Shown here one piece after another: positions 16,367-23,962 of a stretch of 49,557 nt of DNA (its first letter is position 1; every line of letters begins with the position of its first letter). The position numbers and the translations under genes are program-made. Where the stretch lies: positions 1 to 49,557 of the forward strand of contig JAJZYX010000007.1 of NCBI GenBank assembly GCA_021797855.1. The letters run 5' to 3'. The notes beneath the pieces are model-generated. The model ran no database searches and had not been told where the DNA came from. It saw nothing but the letters and a program-made list of their open reading frames with translations. This DNA is from Thermoplasmata archaeon. Its GTDB lineage: Archaea; Thermoplasmatota; Thermoplasmata; Thermoplasmatales; GCA-001856825.

Positions 16367-18289
16367 ATGAGATATGAAGAAGTAATTGCTATTACGAAGG
16401 AAAACCTGGAATCAATATTCCCGGGTTTGGAGTACACAAGCCTGGACATGGAAGGGGCAAATGTGGTGCTCTACTCCAAAGAGAGCCACAGGTTTCTGGA
16501 GGACCCGGAAAAGATCAAGAAGCTTGCCCAGTCAATAAGGAAAAGAATAATCATCAGGCCGGATTCGTCGTCCCTCATAGACGAGAAGGAGGCAGAGGAG
16601 AAGATCAGGAACATTATGCCTGAAGGAGTTTCCATATCCGATATATTCTTCGAGCATGACTCGGGGGAAGTCCTGATAGAGGTGGATGACCCGGAGAGGA
16701 TCCAGGGCTACGACTCCCAGATAATTGCGACGATCAGGAAAGAGGTGAAATGGGCGCCTAGGATAATCAGGACACCTCCAATTAAGAGTGCGACCATAAG
16801 GATGGTCAGGGAGTTCCTGAAGGCTGAATCAGAAGAGAGGAGGAAATTCCTTAGAAATCTCGGAAAGAGGATCTCCAGGGACCCGCTCCCCGGGGAGAAT
16901 TACGTCAGGCTTGCGTGTCTGGGGGCGTGGAGGGAGGTAGGCAGGGCCTCTTCCCTGCTTATGACCAAGAACTCAAAGGTGATGATAGACTGCGGCATAG
17001 ACCCAGCGGCAATAGACAGCGACGATCCTGCGAGCGGCGCCCCCTACCTCAATGCTCCTGAGATATGGCCTCTGAACTCCATAGACGGTGTTGTCCTGAC
17101 CCATGCGCACATGGACCACGGAGGCTTCCTCCCCTATCTCTACAGTATCGGTTACGACGGTCCGGTCTATCTAACCGCCCCCACAAGGGACCTGCTCCTC
17201 CTCCTTCTTATGGACTATGTGAAGCTTGGGATGTCAGAGAACAGGAAGGTACCGTACAAGATGGAGGATATACGAAACCTGATAAGGCACACGGTGACGC
17301 TCAACTACAACGAAACCACAGATATTTCTCCGGACGTGAGGGTCACTCTAAGAAATGCAGGGCACATACTTGGCTCTTCCGTCGTGCATTTCCATATTGG
17401 AGAGGGGTTCCACAACCTCCTTATGTCGGGGGACATAAAATACACAAACTCATGGCTGTTCAACGCAGCTGACAGCAGGCTTCCCAGGGTCGAAACATTC
17501 GTGACGGAGAGCACATACGGAGGCAAGAACGATTTTCAGCCGTCGAGGCAGGAGGCCGGCGAAAGGCTTGCTCAGATCGTTAGGCTTGCAGCGGAGAGGA
17601 AGGGGAAAGTCCTGATACCGGTATTCGCAGTTGGCAGGAGCCAGGAGGTAATGCTCGTTCTGGAGGAGAAATACAGGCTGGGGGAGATACCAAAGATGCC
17701 TGTCTACCTGGACGGAATGATATACGAGGCAACAAGCATCCACACCGCCTACCCCGAATTCCTGAATTCAAACCTCAGGGATCTCATTACGAGGAAGAAA
17801 GAGAATCCATTCCTTTCCGACATTTTTGTCAGGGTGGACGCTCCGGACACAAGGGAGGAGATAGTGAGCGACGTAGGGCCGCTCGTAGTTCTCGCAACCT
17901 CCGGAATGATGAATGGTGGACCGGTAATAGAATATTTTTCGAACTGGGCGGATGACGAAAGGAATTTCCTAGTCTTCGTGGGATACCAGGCTGACGGTAC
18001 CCTCGGTCGCAGGATTCTGTCAGGAGCGAAGCAGCTGAACGTAAGGAGGAATGACGGGATTAAGGAAGTGAAGATAGGACTTACGGTTGAGAGCGTGGAT
18101 GGATTCTCGGGTCACTCGGACCGCAGGCAGCTTACCAAGTACATAGAGGCGCTGGAATTCAAACCCAAGAGAATACTTGTCAACCACGGTGACGCCAAGA
18201 ATGCAGTGGAATTCTCCAGGGCCCTTTCCATAAAATTCGGGGTTGACACCTATGCACCCTACAATCTGGAGACAATAAGGCTGAGGTAA
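16367..18289 (+). CDS. fttA: KH-domain metallo-beta-lactamase/beta-CASP nuclease aCPSF1 (transcription termination factor FttA)
   Basis: The 640-residue length is typical. The first ~150 residues are the archaeal tandem KH-type RNA-binding region. The metallo-beta-lactamase motif 2 HAHMDHGG is at 246-253, with a later GHILGSS segment (motif 3), a beta-CASP insertion, and the C-terminal G-F-S-G-H-S and VNHGD motifs. aCPSF1/FttA is a homologue of eukaryotic CPSF73 that cleaves nascent RNA after U-rich stretches and ends transcription together with Spt4/5. It has its own promoter; eS19 follows after 53 bases with another promoter. Confidence 0.97.
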   Translation: MRYEEVIAITKENLESIFPGLEYTSLDMEGANVVLYSKESHRFLEDPEKIKKLAQSIRKRIIIRPDSSSLIDEKEAEEKIRNIMPEGVSISDIFFEHDSGEVLIEVDDPERIQGYDSQIIATIRKEVKWAPRIIRTPPIKSATIRMVREFLKAESEERRKFLRNLGKRISRDPLPGENYVRLACLGAWREVGRASSLLMTKNSKVMIDCGIDPAAIDSDDPASGAPYLNAPEIWPLNSIDGVVLTHAHMDHGGFLPYLYSIGYDGPVYLTAPTRDLLLLLLMDYVKLGMSENRKVPYKMEDIRNLIRHTVTLNYNETTDISPDVRVTLRNAGHILGSSVVHFHIGEGFHNLLMSGDIKYTNSWLFNAADSRLPRVETFVTESTYGGKNDFQPSRQEAGERLAQIVRLAAERKGKVLIPVFAVGRSQEVMLVLEEKYRLGEIPKMPVYLDGMIYEATSIHTAYPEFLNSNLRDLITRKKENPFLSDIFVRVDAPDTREEIVSDVGPLVVLATSGMMNGGPVIEYFSNWADDERNFLVFVGYQADGTLGRRILSGAKQLNVRRNDGIKEVKIGLTVESVDGFSGHSDRRQLTKYIEALEFKPKRILVNHGDAKNAVEFSRALSIKFGVDTYAPYNLETIRLR

Positions 18290-18299
18290 GGAAAACGAA

Positions 18300-18308
18300 T
18301 TTTATATA
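18300..18308 (+). promoter_or_regulatory. TATA box of the eS19-DRG translation cluster
   Basis: TTTTATATA lies 35-43 bases before the eS19 ATG at 18343. It is the only clear promoter seen before eight tightly packed genes, which suggests one long transcript. Confidence 0.5.
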
Positions 18309-18342
18309 TTGATTCCCTATACGGTTAAGGAAGGATGTTGAG

Positions 18343-18789
18343 ATGGTCAATTTCAAGGATATACCACCTGAAATGTTGATAAGGGAGATTTCGAACAGGC
18401 TCTCCAAGGAAATCCAGGAGCCGAAGTGGACCAAGGATGTCAAGACAGGACAGCACAAGGAGAGGGGGCCTTACGAAGCTAACTGGTATTACATCAGGGT
18501 GGCCTCAATTCTCAGGAAGATCGCTGTGAACTCTCCAATAGGCATAGAGAGGCTTGCGGCCGAATACGGAGGGAAGGTTGACAGGGGATCCAAGGCGCAT
18601 CATGCCGGCAAAGGCTCCAGGAAAGTCATAAGGAGCGCCGTACAGGACCTTGAAAAGCTCGGCTATATTCTGAAGAGCAAGAAGGGAAGGTCTATCTCGT
18701 CCATGGGGACCAAGATGCTGAACTCCGCGGCCCTCACAGCGTCTGCGGGGCTGAAGGAGAAGGTGCCTGCGATCGAGAAGTACTTATGA
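18343..18789 (+). CDS. rps19e: Small ribosomal subunit protein eS19
   Basis: The 148-residue product has the eS19 hallmarks: an EPKWTKDVKTGQHKERGP segment, W-Y-Y-I-R-V-A-S-I-L-R-K, then G-I-E-R-L-A-A-E-Y-G-G and a GSRKVIRSAVQDLEKLGYI helix. eS19 takes part in 18S/16S-side assembly of the small-subunit head. It is first in a compact cluster with a PDCD5-like gene, eL39, eL31 and aIF6, an order conserved in archaea. Confidence 0.97.
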   Translation: MVNFKDIPPEMLIREISNRLSKEIQEPKWTKDVKTGQHKERGPYEANWYYIRVASILRKIAVNSPIGIERLAAEYGGKVDRGSKAHHAGKGSRKVIRSAVQDLEKLGYILKSKKGRSISSMGTKMLNSAALTASAGLKEKVPAIEKYL

Positions 18790-18804
18790 CGGAGGTGTTT
18801 GCAG

Positions 18805-19146
18805 TTGACTGACGACAGGGAACTGGAGGAAATAAGGAGAAAGAGACTGATGGACCTCCAAAACCAGGCGGCAGCCAATCAGGCAGTCCAGGAGAGGGAG
18901 GAAGCGCAGAGGAAGGCAGCCGAGAAGGAGAGGCAGGAGATAGTCAAGAGGTACGTGACGCCGGAGGCCTACGAACGGCTTACGAATGTCAAGCTTGTCA
19001 GACCGGAAATAGTGGAGAACGTGGAAAACCAGATAATAATGCTGGCCCAGTCCGGGCGCCTGAACAGGCAGATAAACGACGCGGAAGTGAAGTCCCTGCT
19101 GGCAAGGCTGTCGGAGAAGAGGGAGACAAGAATAGAGAGGAGATGA
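18805..19146 (+). CDS. PDCD5-family DNA-binding protein
   Basis: The protein is a short, charged helical bundle: an E-E-I-R-R-K-R-L repeat-like N-terminus rich in Gln, Arg and Glu, then the core RYVTPEAYERLTNVKLVRPEI and a conserved LAQSGRL segment. This matches archaeal relatives of PDCD5/TFAR19. The role in archaea is not settled; DNA binding is reported for some members. I choose TTG 18805 because GGAGGTG (18791-18797) is correctly spaced from it; the TTG at 18799 is one base from that site and too close. 113 residues. Confidence 0.92.
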   Translation: MTDDRELEEIRRKRLMDLQNQAAANQAVQEREEAQRKAAEKERQEIVKRYVTPEAYERLTNVKLVRPEIVENVENQIIMLAQSGRLNRQINDAEVKSLLARLSEKRETRIERR

Positions 19147-19152
19147 AATCAG

Positions 19153-19308
19153 TTGGCAAGAAACAAGCATGTGGCAACGAAGAAGAGGCTGATGGCGAAG
19201 GTGAACGAGAATTCCAGGGTTCCGGCCTGGGTGATGATGAAGACCAATAGGCGGGTCACAACTAACCCGAAGAGGAGGACCTGGAGACGGAACAAGCTGA
19301 AGGAGTGA
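19153..19308 (+). CDS. rpl39e: Large ribosomal subunit protein eL39
   Basis: This 51-residue, very basic protein starts at TTG 19153: (M)[15 protein letters not shown], then [20 protein letters not shown], ending in RRNKLKE. That is the complete eL39 pattern, lining the exit tunnel of the ribosome. It lies 6 bases after the PDCD5-like gene and 5 before eL31 and is easily missed because it is short and uses TTG. Confidence 0.95.
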   Translation: MARNKHVATKKRLMAKVNENSRVPAWVMMKTNRRVTTNPKRRTWRRNKLKE

Positions 19309-19313
19309 TTTGA

Positions 19314-19583
19314 TTGGCAGAGAAAGAGATAGAGATGACCATTTCCCTGAGGGAAGTGGTGTACGTTTCAAGGAAGAGAAGGAGCTCGGCTGCAGTTTCC
19401 CTCCTCAGGGGAAAGGTGGCCAGGTTCATGAAGGTCCCATCAGATAATGTCTGGATAGACGATGCCGTGAACAAGTTCATCTGGAAGAGGGGGATCGAGA
19501 AGCCCCCGAGGAAACTGAGGGTGAAGATTCTAAAACTGGAGGAAGACAACTCGGCGGAGGTCCTTCTCCCAGACCAGGCATGA
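19314..19583 (+). CDS. rpl31e: Large ribosomal subunit protein eL31
   Basis: Starting at TTG 19314, the 89-residue product shows the eL31 fold: T-I-S-L-R-E-V-V-Y-V, basic RKRRSSAAVSLLRGK and WKRGIEKPPRKLRVKI. A GGAGTGAT Shine-Dalgarno, overlapping the eL39 stop, precedes the start. Its stop overlaps the aIF6 start by 4 bases (ATGA), so the two are translationally coupled. eL31 sits near the exit tunnel rim. Confidence 0.96.
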   Translation: MAEKEIEMTISLREVVYVSRKRRSSAAVSLLRGKVARFMKVPSDNVWIDDAVNKFIWKRGIEKPPRKLRVKILKLEEDNSAEVLLPDQA

Positions 19584-20236
19584 TACAGGTAACAAGAATA
19601 TTCAATTCCCCCTTTGTTGGGGTCTACCTGCGGACGTGGGAGGAATACACCCTCGTCCCAAGGAGTGCTGATCGTGACATCAAGAAAATCGTTTCCCACT
19701 ACCTTGGAACTGAACCCCTTGAAATGACTATAGGAAGCTCCAACCTCCTCGGCTCCCTTTCAGTGATGAACTCCAACGGAGTGATCCTCAGCAACATCGT
19801 TTCCGACGAGGAACTCCGGGCGCTGCCCAGGGGGATGAACGTTGCGGTCCTCAGTGACAACCTGAATGCCGTGGGCAACAACATACTAGCTAACGACAAG
19901 GCGGCCCTGATACACGAGGATTTCAGCAGTGAGTCCGAGAGGAAGATAGGGGACGTCCTCGGTGTGGAGGTCATAAGAGGGAGGTTCAGGGAGGTCAAGA
20001 CTGTGGGATCGAGCGGTCTCGTCACCTCTTCAGGCATGGTCATTCCGCCAAACATGACGGACGAGGAGATCGAAGAGCTGGGAAGGATGTTCGGAGTTAA
20101 GGGGAGGGTCGGGACGGCAAATTTCGGGAGCATATACGTAGGCGCTTCAGTGGTTTCAAACAGCAAGGGTGCGCTCATAGGAGAGGACAGCACAACCGTA
20201 GAGATATCGAACCTGGAAGAAGCACTAAACTTATGA
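19580..20236 (+). CDS. eif6: Translation initiation factor 6 (aIF6)
   Basis: The 218-residue protein shows the pseudo-five-fold repeats of eIF6, seen as recurring blocks such as GVILSNIVSDEE, AALIHEDFSSESE, GMVIPPNMTDEEIEEL and GALIGEDSTTVEISNLEEAL. aIF6 binds the large subunit at uL14/sarcin-ricin loop and blocks subunit joining. It overlaps eL31 and the following methyltransferase by 4 bases each. Confidence 0.97.
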   Translation: MIQVTRIFNSPFVGVYLRTWEEYTLVPRSADRDIKKIVSHYLGTEPLEMTIGSSNLLGSLSVMNSNGVILSNIVSDEELRALPRGMNVAVLSDNLNAVGNNILANDKAALIHEDFSSESERKIGDVLGVEVIRGRFREVKTVGSSGLVTSSGMVIPPNMTDEEIEELGRMFGVKGRVGTANFGSIYVGASVVSNSKGALIGEDSTTVEISNLEEALNL

Positions 20237-20769
20237 GAATAGAACGGTGCGCAGGAGTATATGAGCCGGACGATGACTCTTACCTTCTCATGGGAATTGA
20301 AGAGATAAAGGGGAGGGTCGTAGAGGTTGGGTGCGGTACCGGTATAGTTGGATTGAGCTACGCAGAGAAGGGGGCTAGCGTAACACTGATTGATATTTCG
20401 GCGCAGGCGGTGGCCTGCGCAAGGAGGAATGCAAGGATGAATGGGATGGATGTCAGTGTGATTAGGGGCGATATGTTCCAGGGTTTGAGGGGGAAGTTTG
20501 ACTACTGCATCTTCAACCCTCCCTACCTTCCCAGCTCCCATCCGGACGATGATACCTGGACCGGAGGGCCAAGGGGTTATGAGGTGACAGAGCGGTTCCT
20601 CAGGGATTTTCCACGCCTGTCACGTAACGCGTTTTATATCGAATCCTCATTATCACCCATCGCTAGAGAGAGGTTTGGAAACCTCGAATTCAGTGTGGAA
20701 AGAAGGATGAGGTATGAGTTTGAGGAGCTGGATCTGGTAAGGGTCACGGTAAATGGCTTCGATCGATGA
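20233..20769 (+). CDS. HemK2/Mtq2-like class I SAM methyltransferase
   Basis: The 178-residue Rossmann methyltransferase carries motif I EVGCGTG (31-37) and the catalytic NPPY (95-98) used by enzymes that methylate glutamine or adenine amides. An N-terminal Y-E-P-D-D-D-S-Y-L-L motif is typical of Mtq2/HemK2, which methylates the GGQ glutamine of class I release factor together with a zinc-finger partner (Trm112). Its place in a translation operon fits that role. The substrate is inferred, not proven. It overlaps the DRG gene by 17 bases. Confidence 0.85.
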   Translation: MRIERCAGVYEPDDDSYLLMGIEEIKGRVVEVGCGTGIVGLSYAEKGASVTLIDISAQAVACARRNARMNGMDVSVIRGDMFQGLRGKFDYCIFNPPYLPSSHPDDDTWTGGPRGYEVTERFLRDFPRLSRNAFYIESSLSPIARERFGNLEFSVERRMRYEFEELDLVRVTVNGFDR

Positions 20770-21844
20770 TGAGATAAGGGAACTGGAAGCGGAAATAAAG
20801 AAGACCCAGTACAACAAGGCTACTGAGCACCATATTGGAAGACTTAAGGCAAAGATTGCGAGGCTGGAGAAGGTCAAGGAGGAGAGGTCAAGGAAGGGAG
20901 GGGGAACAGGATTCTTCATCAGGAAGGGTATTTACCCGAATATAGGCCTGCTGGGCCCTCCGTCGGTGGGGAAGAGCAGCATACTGAACGCAATAACGAA
21001 TGCAGAAAGCAGGGTTGGAGCCTATGATTTCACCACCCTTTCAATCGTTCCCGGCGTGATGGAACACAAGGATATGAAGTTCAGAATACTTGACTTACCG
21101 GGGGTCATAGAGGGTGCCCATGAGGGGAAAGGCAGGGGGAGGGAAGTTATTGCAGTTCTGAGGAACGTTGACCTGATAGTCGTAGTCCTTGACCCGTTCA
21201 AATACGACCCCTCCTACATACTGAGGGAACTGAACAGGGAGGGGATCAGAATAAATCAAGCCCCTCCAAAGATGTCAGTGATACTCAAGGACAGGGGGGG
21301 CCTGACCATATCAAGAGGCGGGAAGGCCTCATTTGACGAGGAATTGTTTGAATCAATATGCAGGGAGTTCGGGATAATTAATGCGGACATTATAATCAGG
21401 CAGCCCATGTCCCCGGAAACGTTCATAGATGGTCTCCTGGGCAACAGGGTGTACATCCCTGCCCTCTTCATACTGAACAAATCAGACGTCCCAGAGTTCA
21501 AGAAGGCGTACGACTATCTCACATCGCTCGGTCTGGAACCCGTCGGCCTTTCAGTAGTCGAAAGAAGGAACATAGAGGTTTTGAAGGAAAAGATTGCAGG
21601 GAAGGTGAGGATGATCAGGGTCCATCTCGTACCGTCAAATGCACCGGAGGACGAGGAGCCGATGGTCATAAGGGAGGGAAGCACGGTGGAGGATGTATGC
21701 AGGGCAGTCCACACAGAATTCGTGGAGAGATTCAAATTCGCGACAATCACCGGAAGCTCGGTGCGGTTCCCCAACCAGAGGGTCGGTCTGGAGCACGTTG
21801 TGCACGATGGCGATCGCCTTACGGTTTTCCTCAGGAAGGGGTAG
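20753..21844 (+). CDS. drg: DRG-family GTP-binding protein with TGS domain
   Basis: The 363-residue protein begins with a helical region (1-48), has G1 GPPSVGKS at 68-75, the effector T-T-L-S-I-V-P-G block, G3 DLPG, G4 NKSD and a C-terminal TGS domain from about residue 285. DRG GTPases are translation-linked Obg relatives shared by archaea and eukaryotes, associated with stalled ribosomes. It is the last gene of the cluster; an A+T-rich gap with a TATA-like TTTTTATATGG follows. Confidence 0.95.
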   Translation: MASIDDEIRELEAEIKKTQYNKATEHHIGRLKAKIARLEKVKEERSRKGGGTGFFIRKGIYPNIGLLGPPSVGKSSILNAITNAESRVGAYDFTTLSIVPGVMEHKDMKFRILDLPGVIEGAHEGKGRGREVIAVLRNVDLIVVVLDPFKYDPSYILRELNREGIRINQAPPKMSVILKDRGGLTISRGGKASFDEELFESICREFGIINADIIIRQPMSPETFIDGLLGNRVYIPALFILNKSDVPEFKKAYDYLTSLGLEPVGLSVVERRNIEVLKEKIAGKVRMIRVHLVPSNAPEDEEPMVIREGSTVEDVCRAVHTEFVERFKFATITGSSVRFPNQRVGLEHVVHDGDRLTVFLRKG

Positions 21845-21926
21845 AAACGGGAGGCACTCCGGAGGACCTAACTAATATTTTTATATGGATATACTATGAG
21901 GGGCAAACCCAACGGGTAGTGAAAAA

Positions 21927-22199
21927 TTGGCAGACAGAGTACTTGCTTTCGTGGACTTGTTCGTGGACTCACAGAAGATGGATGAGGTGATATCATCCCT
22001 CAAGGAAATCAAGAACGCGGTCCAGATTTACGAGGTTACTGGGGAATTCGACATAATAGTTCTCGTCAACGTTGCGAGCATAGAGGAATTCAGGGACCTG
22101 CTCAAGAACAGGATAATGAAGATACCCGGTATAAAAAGCACGGTCACCTCAATAGTTCTTAAGTCCCACAGGAATCACACCCTGGAGATTCCCGAGTGA
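21927..22199 (+). CDS. Stand-alone Lrp/AsnC effector-binding (RAM) domain protein
   Basis: The 90 residues form only the C-terminal alpha/beta domain of Lrp/AsnC regulators (FVDLFVDSQKMDEVISSLKE ... V-T-G-E-F-D-I-I-V-L-V). There is no helix-turn-helix DNA-binding part. Such RAM-only proteins form ring-like oligomers and bind amino acids or other small effectors. The start is TTG 21927. It precedes kdpA by about 98 bases with a separate promoter; a role in sensing for kdp is possible but unsupported beyond position. Confidence 0.85.
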   Translation: MADRVLAFVDLFVDSQKMDEVISSLKEIKNAVQIYEVTGEFDIIVLVNVASIEEFRDLLKNRIMKIPGIKSTVTSIVLKSHRNHTLEIPE

Positions 22200-22297
22200 C
22201 ACTTGTCGTAAGCTTTTATCCGAGAAATGCTTAAAGGTTGATATGGCTACCTCCCTTGGGATGGGTTCGCTCAGAGGTCCAGCTGGCAGGTGATTTG

Positions 22298-23959
22298 ATG
22301 CTCACGTTAGAGGACCTGTTTGTGGTGGTTCCCGTCTGGGGTCTGGTCATAGTACTCTCCTGGTTCCTCTCCAGGTACCTGCTCACCGTCTTCACAGGCG
22401 GGAAGAGCAGACTAGACAGGATTTTCTCGCCAGTCGAGGGGTTCATCTACAGGCTGGCAGGGGTTGACGCAGCAAAGAAGATGGGGTGGAAGGAATACTT
22501 TCTCTCCCTCCTTTACCTGAATGCAGGCCAGGCGGTTGTCGCGTTCTTCATCCTCATGTTCCAGCAATCCCTCCCCCTCAATCCTATGCACTACCACGGT
22601 ATGTCCTGGTCACTGGCGCTCAACACGGCCCTCTCCTTCTCATCCAACACGAATCTCCAGCACTACAACGGAGAAACCGCCCTTTCCTATCTGAGCCAGA
22701 TGTCTGCTATCCAGTTCCTGCAGTTCACATCTGCAGCCACGGGTCTGGCAACAGGGGTTGCAGTGATAAGGGGGTTTGCGGGGAAGGCAAAGACCATAGG
22801 CAACTTCTATTTTGACTACGTAAGGGCACTAACCAGGGTTCTCCTGCCCCTGGCGTTCATAGCCACTATAGTGCTCATCGCCATGGGGGTACCGCAGTCA
22901 CTGGGAGGGTATAGCTACGAACCCACACTACAGAAGGATGCTTACGAGTGGATCTACAGGGGTCCCATCGCGTCCCTCGTCTCGATCATGCAACTGGGAA
23001 CAAACGGAGGCGGGTACTTTGGAGCGAATTCCGCGTACCCCCTCCAGAATCCAAGCCAGCTGAGCGACCTCTTTGAGATAGGTCTTATGATGTTCATTCC
23101 TACTTCCCTCCTCTTTCTCTTCGGAAGGATGGTCGGGAGCAACAGGGAAGGCAGGACGCTTTTCCTCGCGGCTTACGCAATATACGGGATAGATCTCCTC
23201 ATTGCGTTCCTCCCCCACTTCAGCATAGGAAGGGGGGTGGAGGTGAGATTCGGTGCAGCAGCGTCCGTGTTCTGGACGGTGACTACAACGGCATTTACCA
23301 CGGGTTCCGTCAACGCCTCCCTTTCCGCGTTCAACCCTGTGGTTATTCTCACTGCATTCTTCGGGATGCTGATTCAGGCGGTGCCCGGCGGAATCGGAAC
23401 GGGGGCGATGTACCTCCTTATGTACGTCATTGTTACAATATTCCTTGTTGGCCTCATGGCAGGGAGAACCCCGGAATACCTGGGATTCAAGATCGAGGGG
23501 CAGGACGTAAAGCTGGCGGTGGCATCGTTCCTTACTCATCCAATCATAATCCTAATACCAACCGTCCTGGCCTTCGCAGTCGGTGCTGAAAGGGGTGCAG
23601 GACTGTCAGCGGATTCCATAGGATTCACCAAAGTATTCTATGAATTCACCTCTGCCGCTGCGAACAACGGTTCTGATTTTCTAGGCTCCGCTGCAAACAC
23701 TGTATTCTTCAACGTTTCAACTGGGATTGTTATGTGGCTGGGCAGATTCCTGCCGATGCTCTTCATGCTGGCTATAGCGGACGGGGTGGCAACAAGGAAA
23801 AGGGGGTATGGCCAAGGGCTCAAGACCGGGAGCATGAGTTTTGTGATCGTCCTGATAGTCAGCATTTTCATACTGACTGTCCTTACGTTCTTCCCATTCC
23901 TGGTACTGGGACCTATACTGCAGTTCCTCCAGGGATTCAGGACGAGTTTCGGGGTGTGA
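22298..23959 (+). CDS. kdpA: High-affinity potassium transporter KdpA
   Basis: From ATG 22298 (GGTGAT 3 bases upstream) the product has 553 residues and about ten membrane helices. The four pore loops are recognisable: SNTNLQHY, GTNGGGYFG, TTTAFTTGSVNAS and AAANNGSDF, the divergent selectivity filters of KdpA. It forms the K+ channel-like subunit of the P-type KdpFABC pump that works at very low K+. An in-frame ATG at 22238 would add 20 soluble residues and lacks a Shine-Dalgarno. No kdpF frame is obvious. Confidence 0.96.
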   Translation: MLTLEDLFVVVPVWGLVIVLSWFLSRYLLTVFTGGKSRLDRIFSPVEGFIYRLAGVDAAKKMGWKEYFLSLLYLNAGQAVVAFFILMFQQSLPLNPMHYHGMSWSLALNTALSFSSNTNLQHYNGETALSYLSQMSAIQFLQFTSAATGLATGVAVIRGFAGKAKTIGNFYFDYVRALTRVLLPLAFIATIVLIAMGVPQSLGGYSYEPTLQKDAYEWIYRGPIASLVSIMQLGTNGGGYFGANSAYPLQNPSQLSDLFEIGLMMFIPTSLLFLFGRMVGSNREGRTLFLAAYAIYGIDLLIAFLPHFSIGRGVEVRFGAAASVFWTVTTTAFTTGSVNASLSAFNPVVILTAFFGMLIQAVPGGIGTGAMYLLMYVIVTIFLVGLMAGRTPEYLGFKIEGQDVKLAVASFLTHPIIILIPTVLAFAVGAERGAGLSADSIGFTKVFYEFTSAAANNGSDFLGSAANTVFFNVSTGIVMWLGRFLPMLFMLAIADGVATRKRGYGQGLKTGSMSFVIVLIVSIFILTVLTFFPFLVLGPILQFLQGFRTSFGV

Positions 23960-23962
23960 TGA

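Noticed and set aside
22928-23539. 203-codon minus-strand frame inside kdpA
   Set aside because: It is antisense to a certain membrane gene and its composition (many His, Glu, Arg) is what the complement of hydrophobic codons gives.
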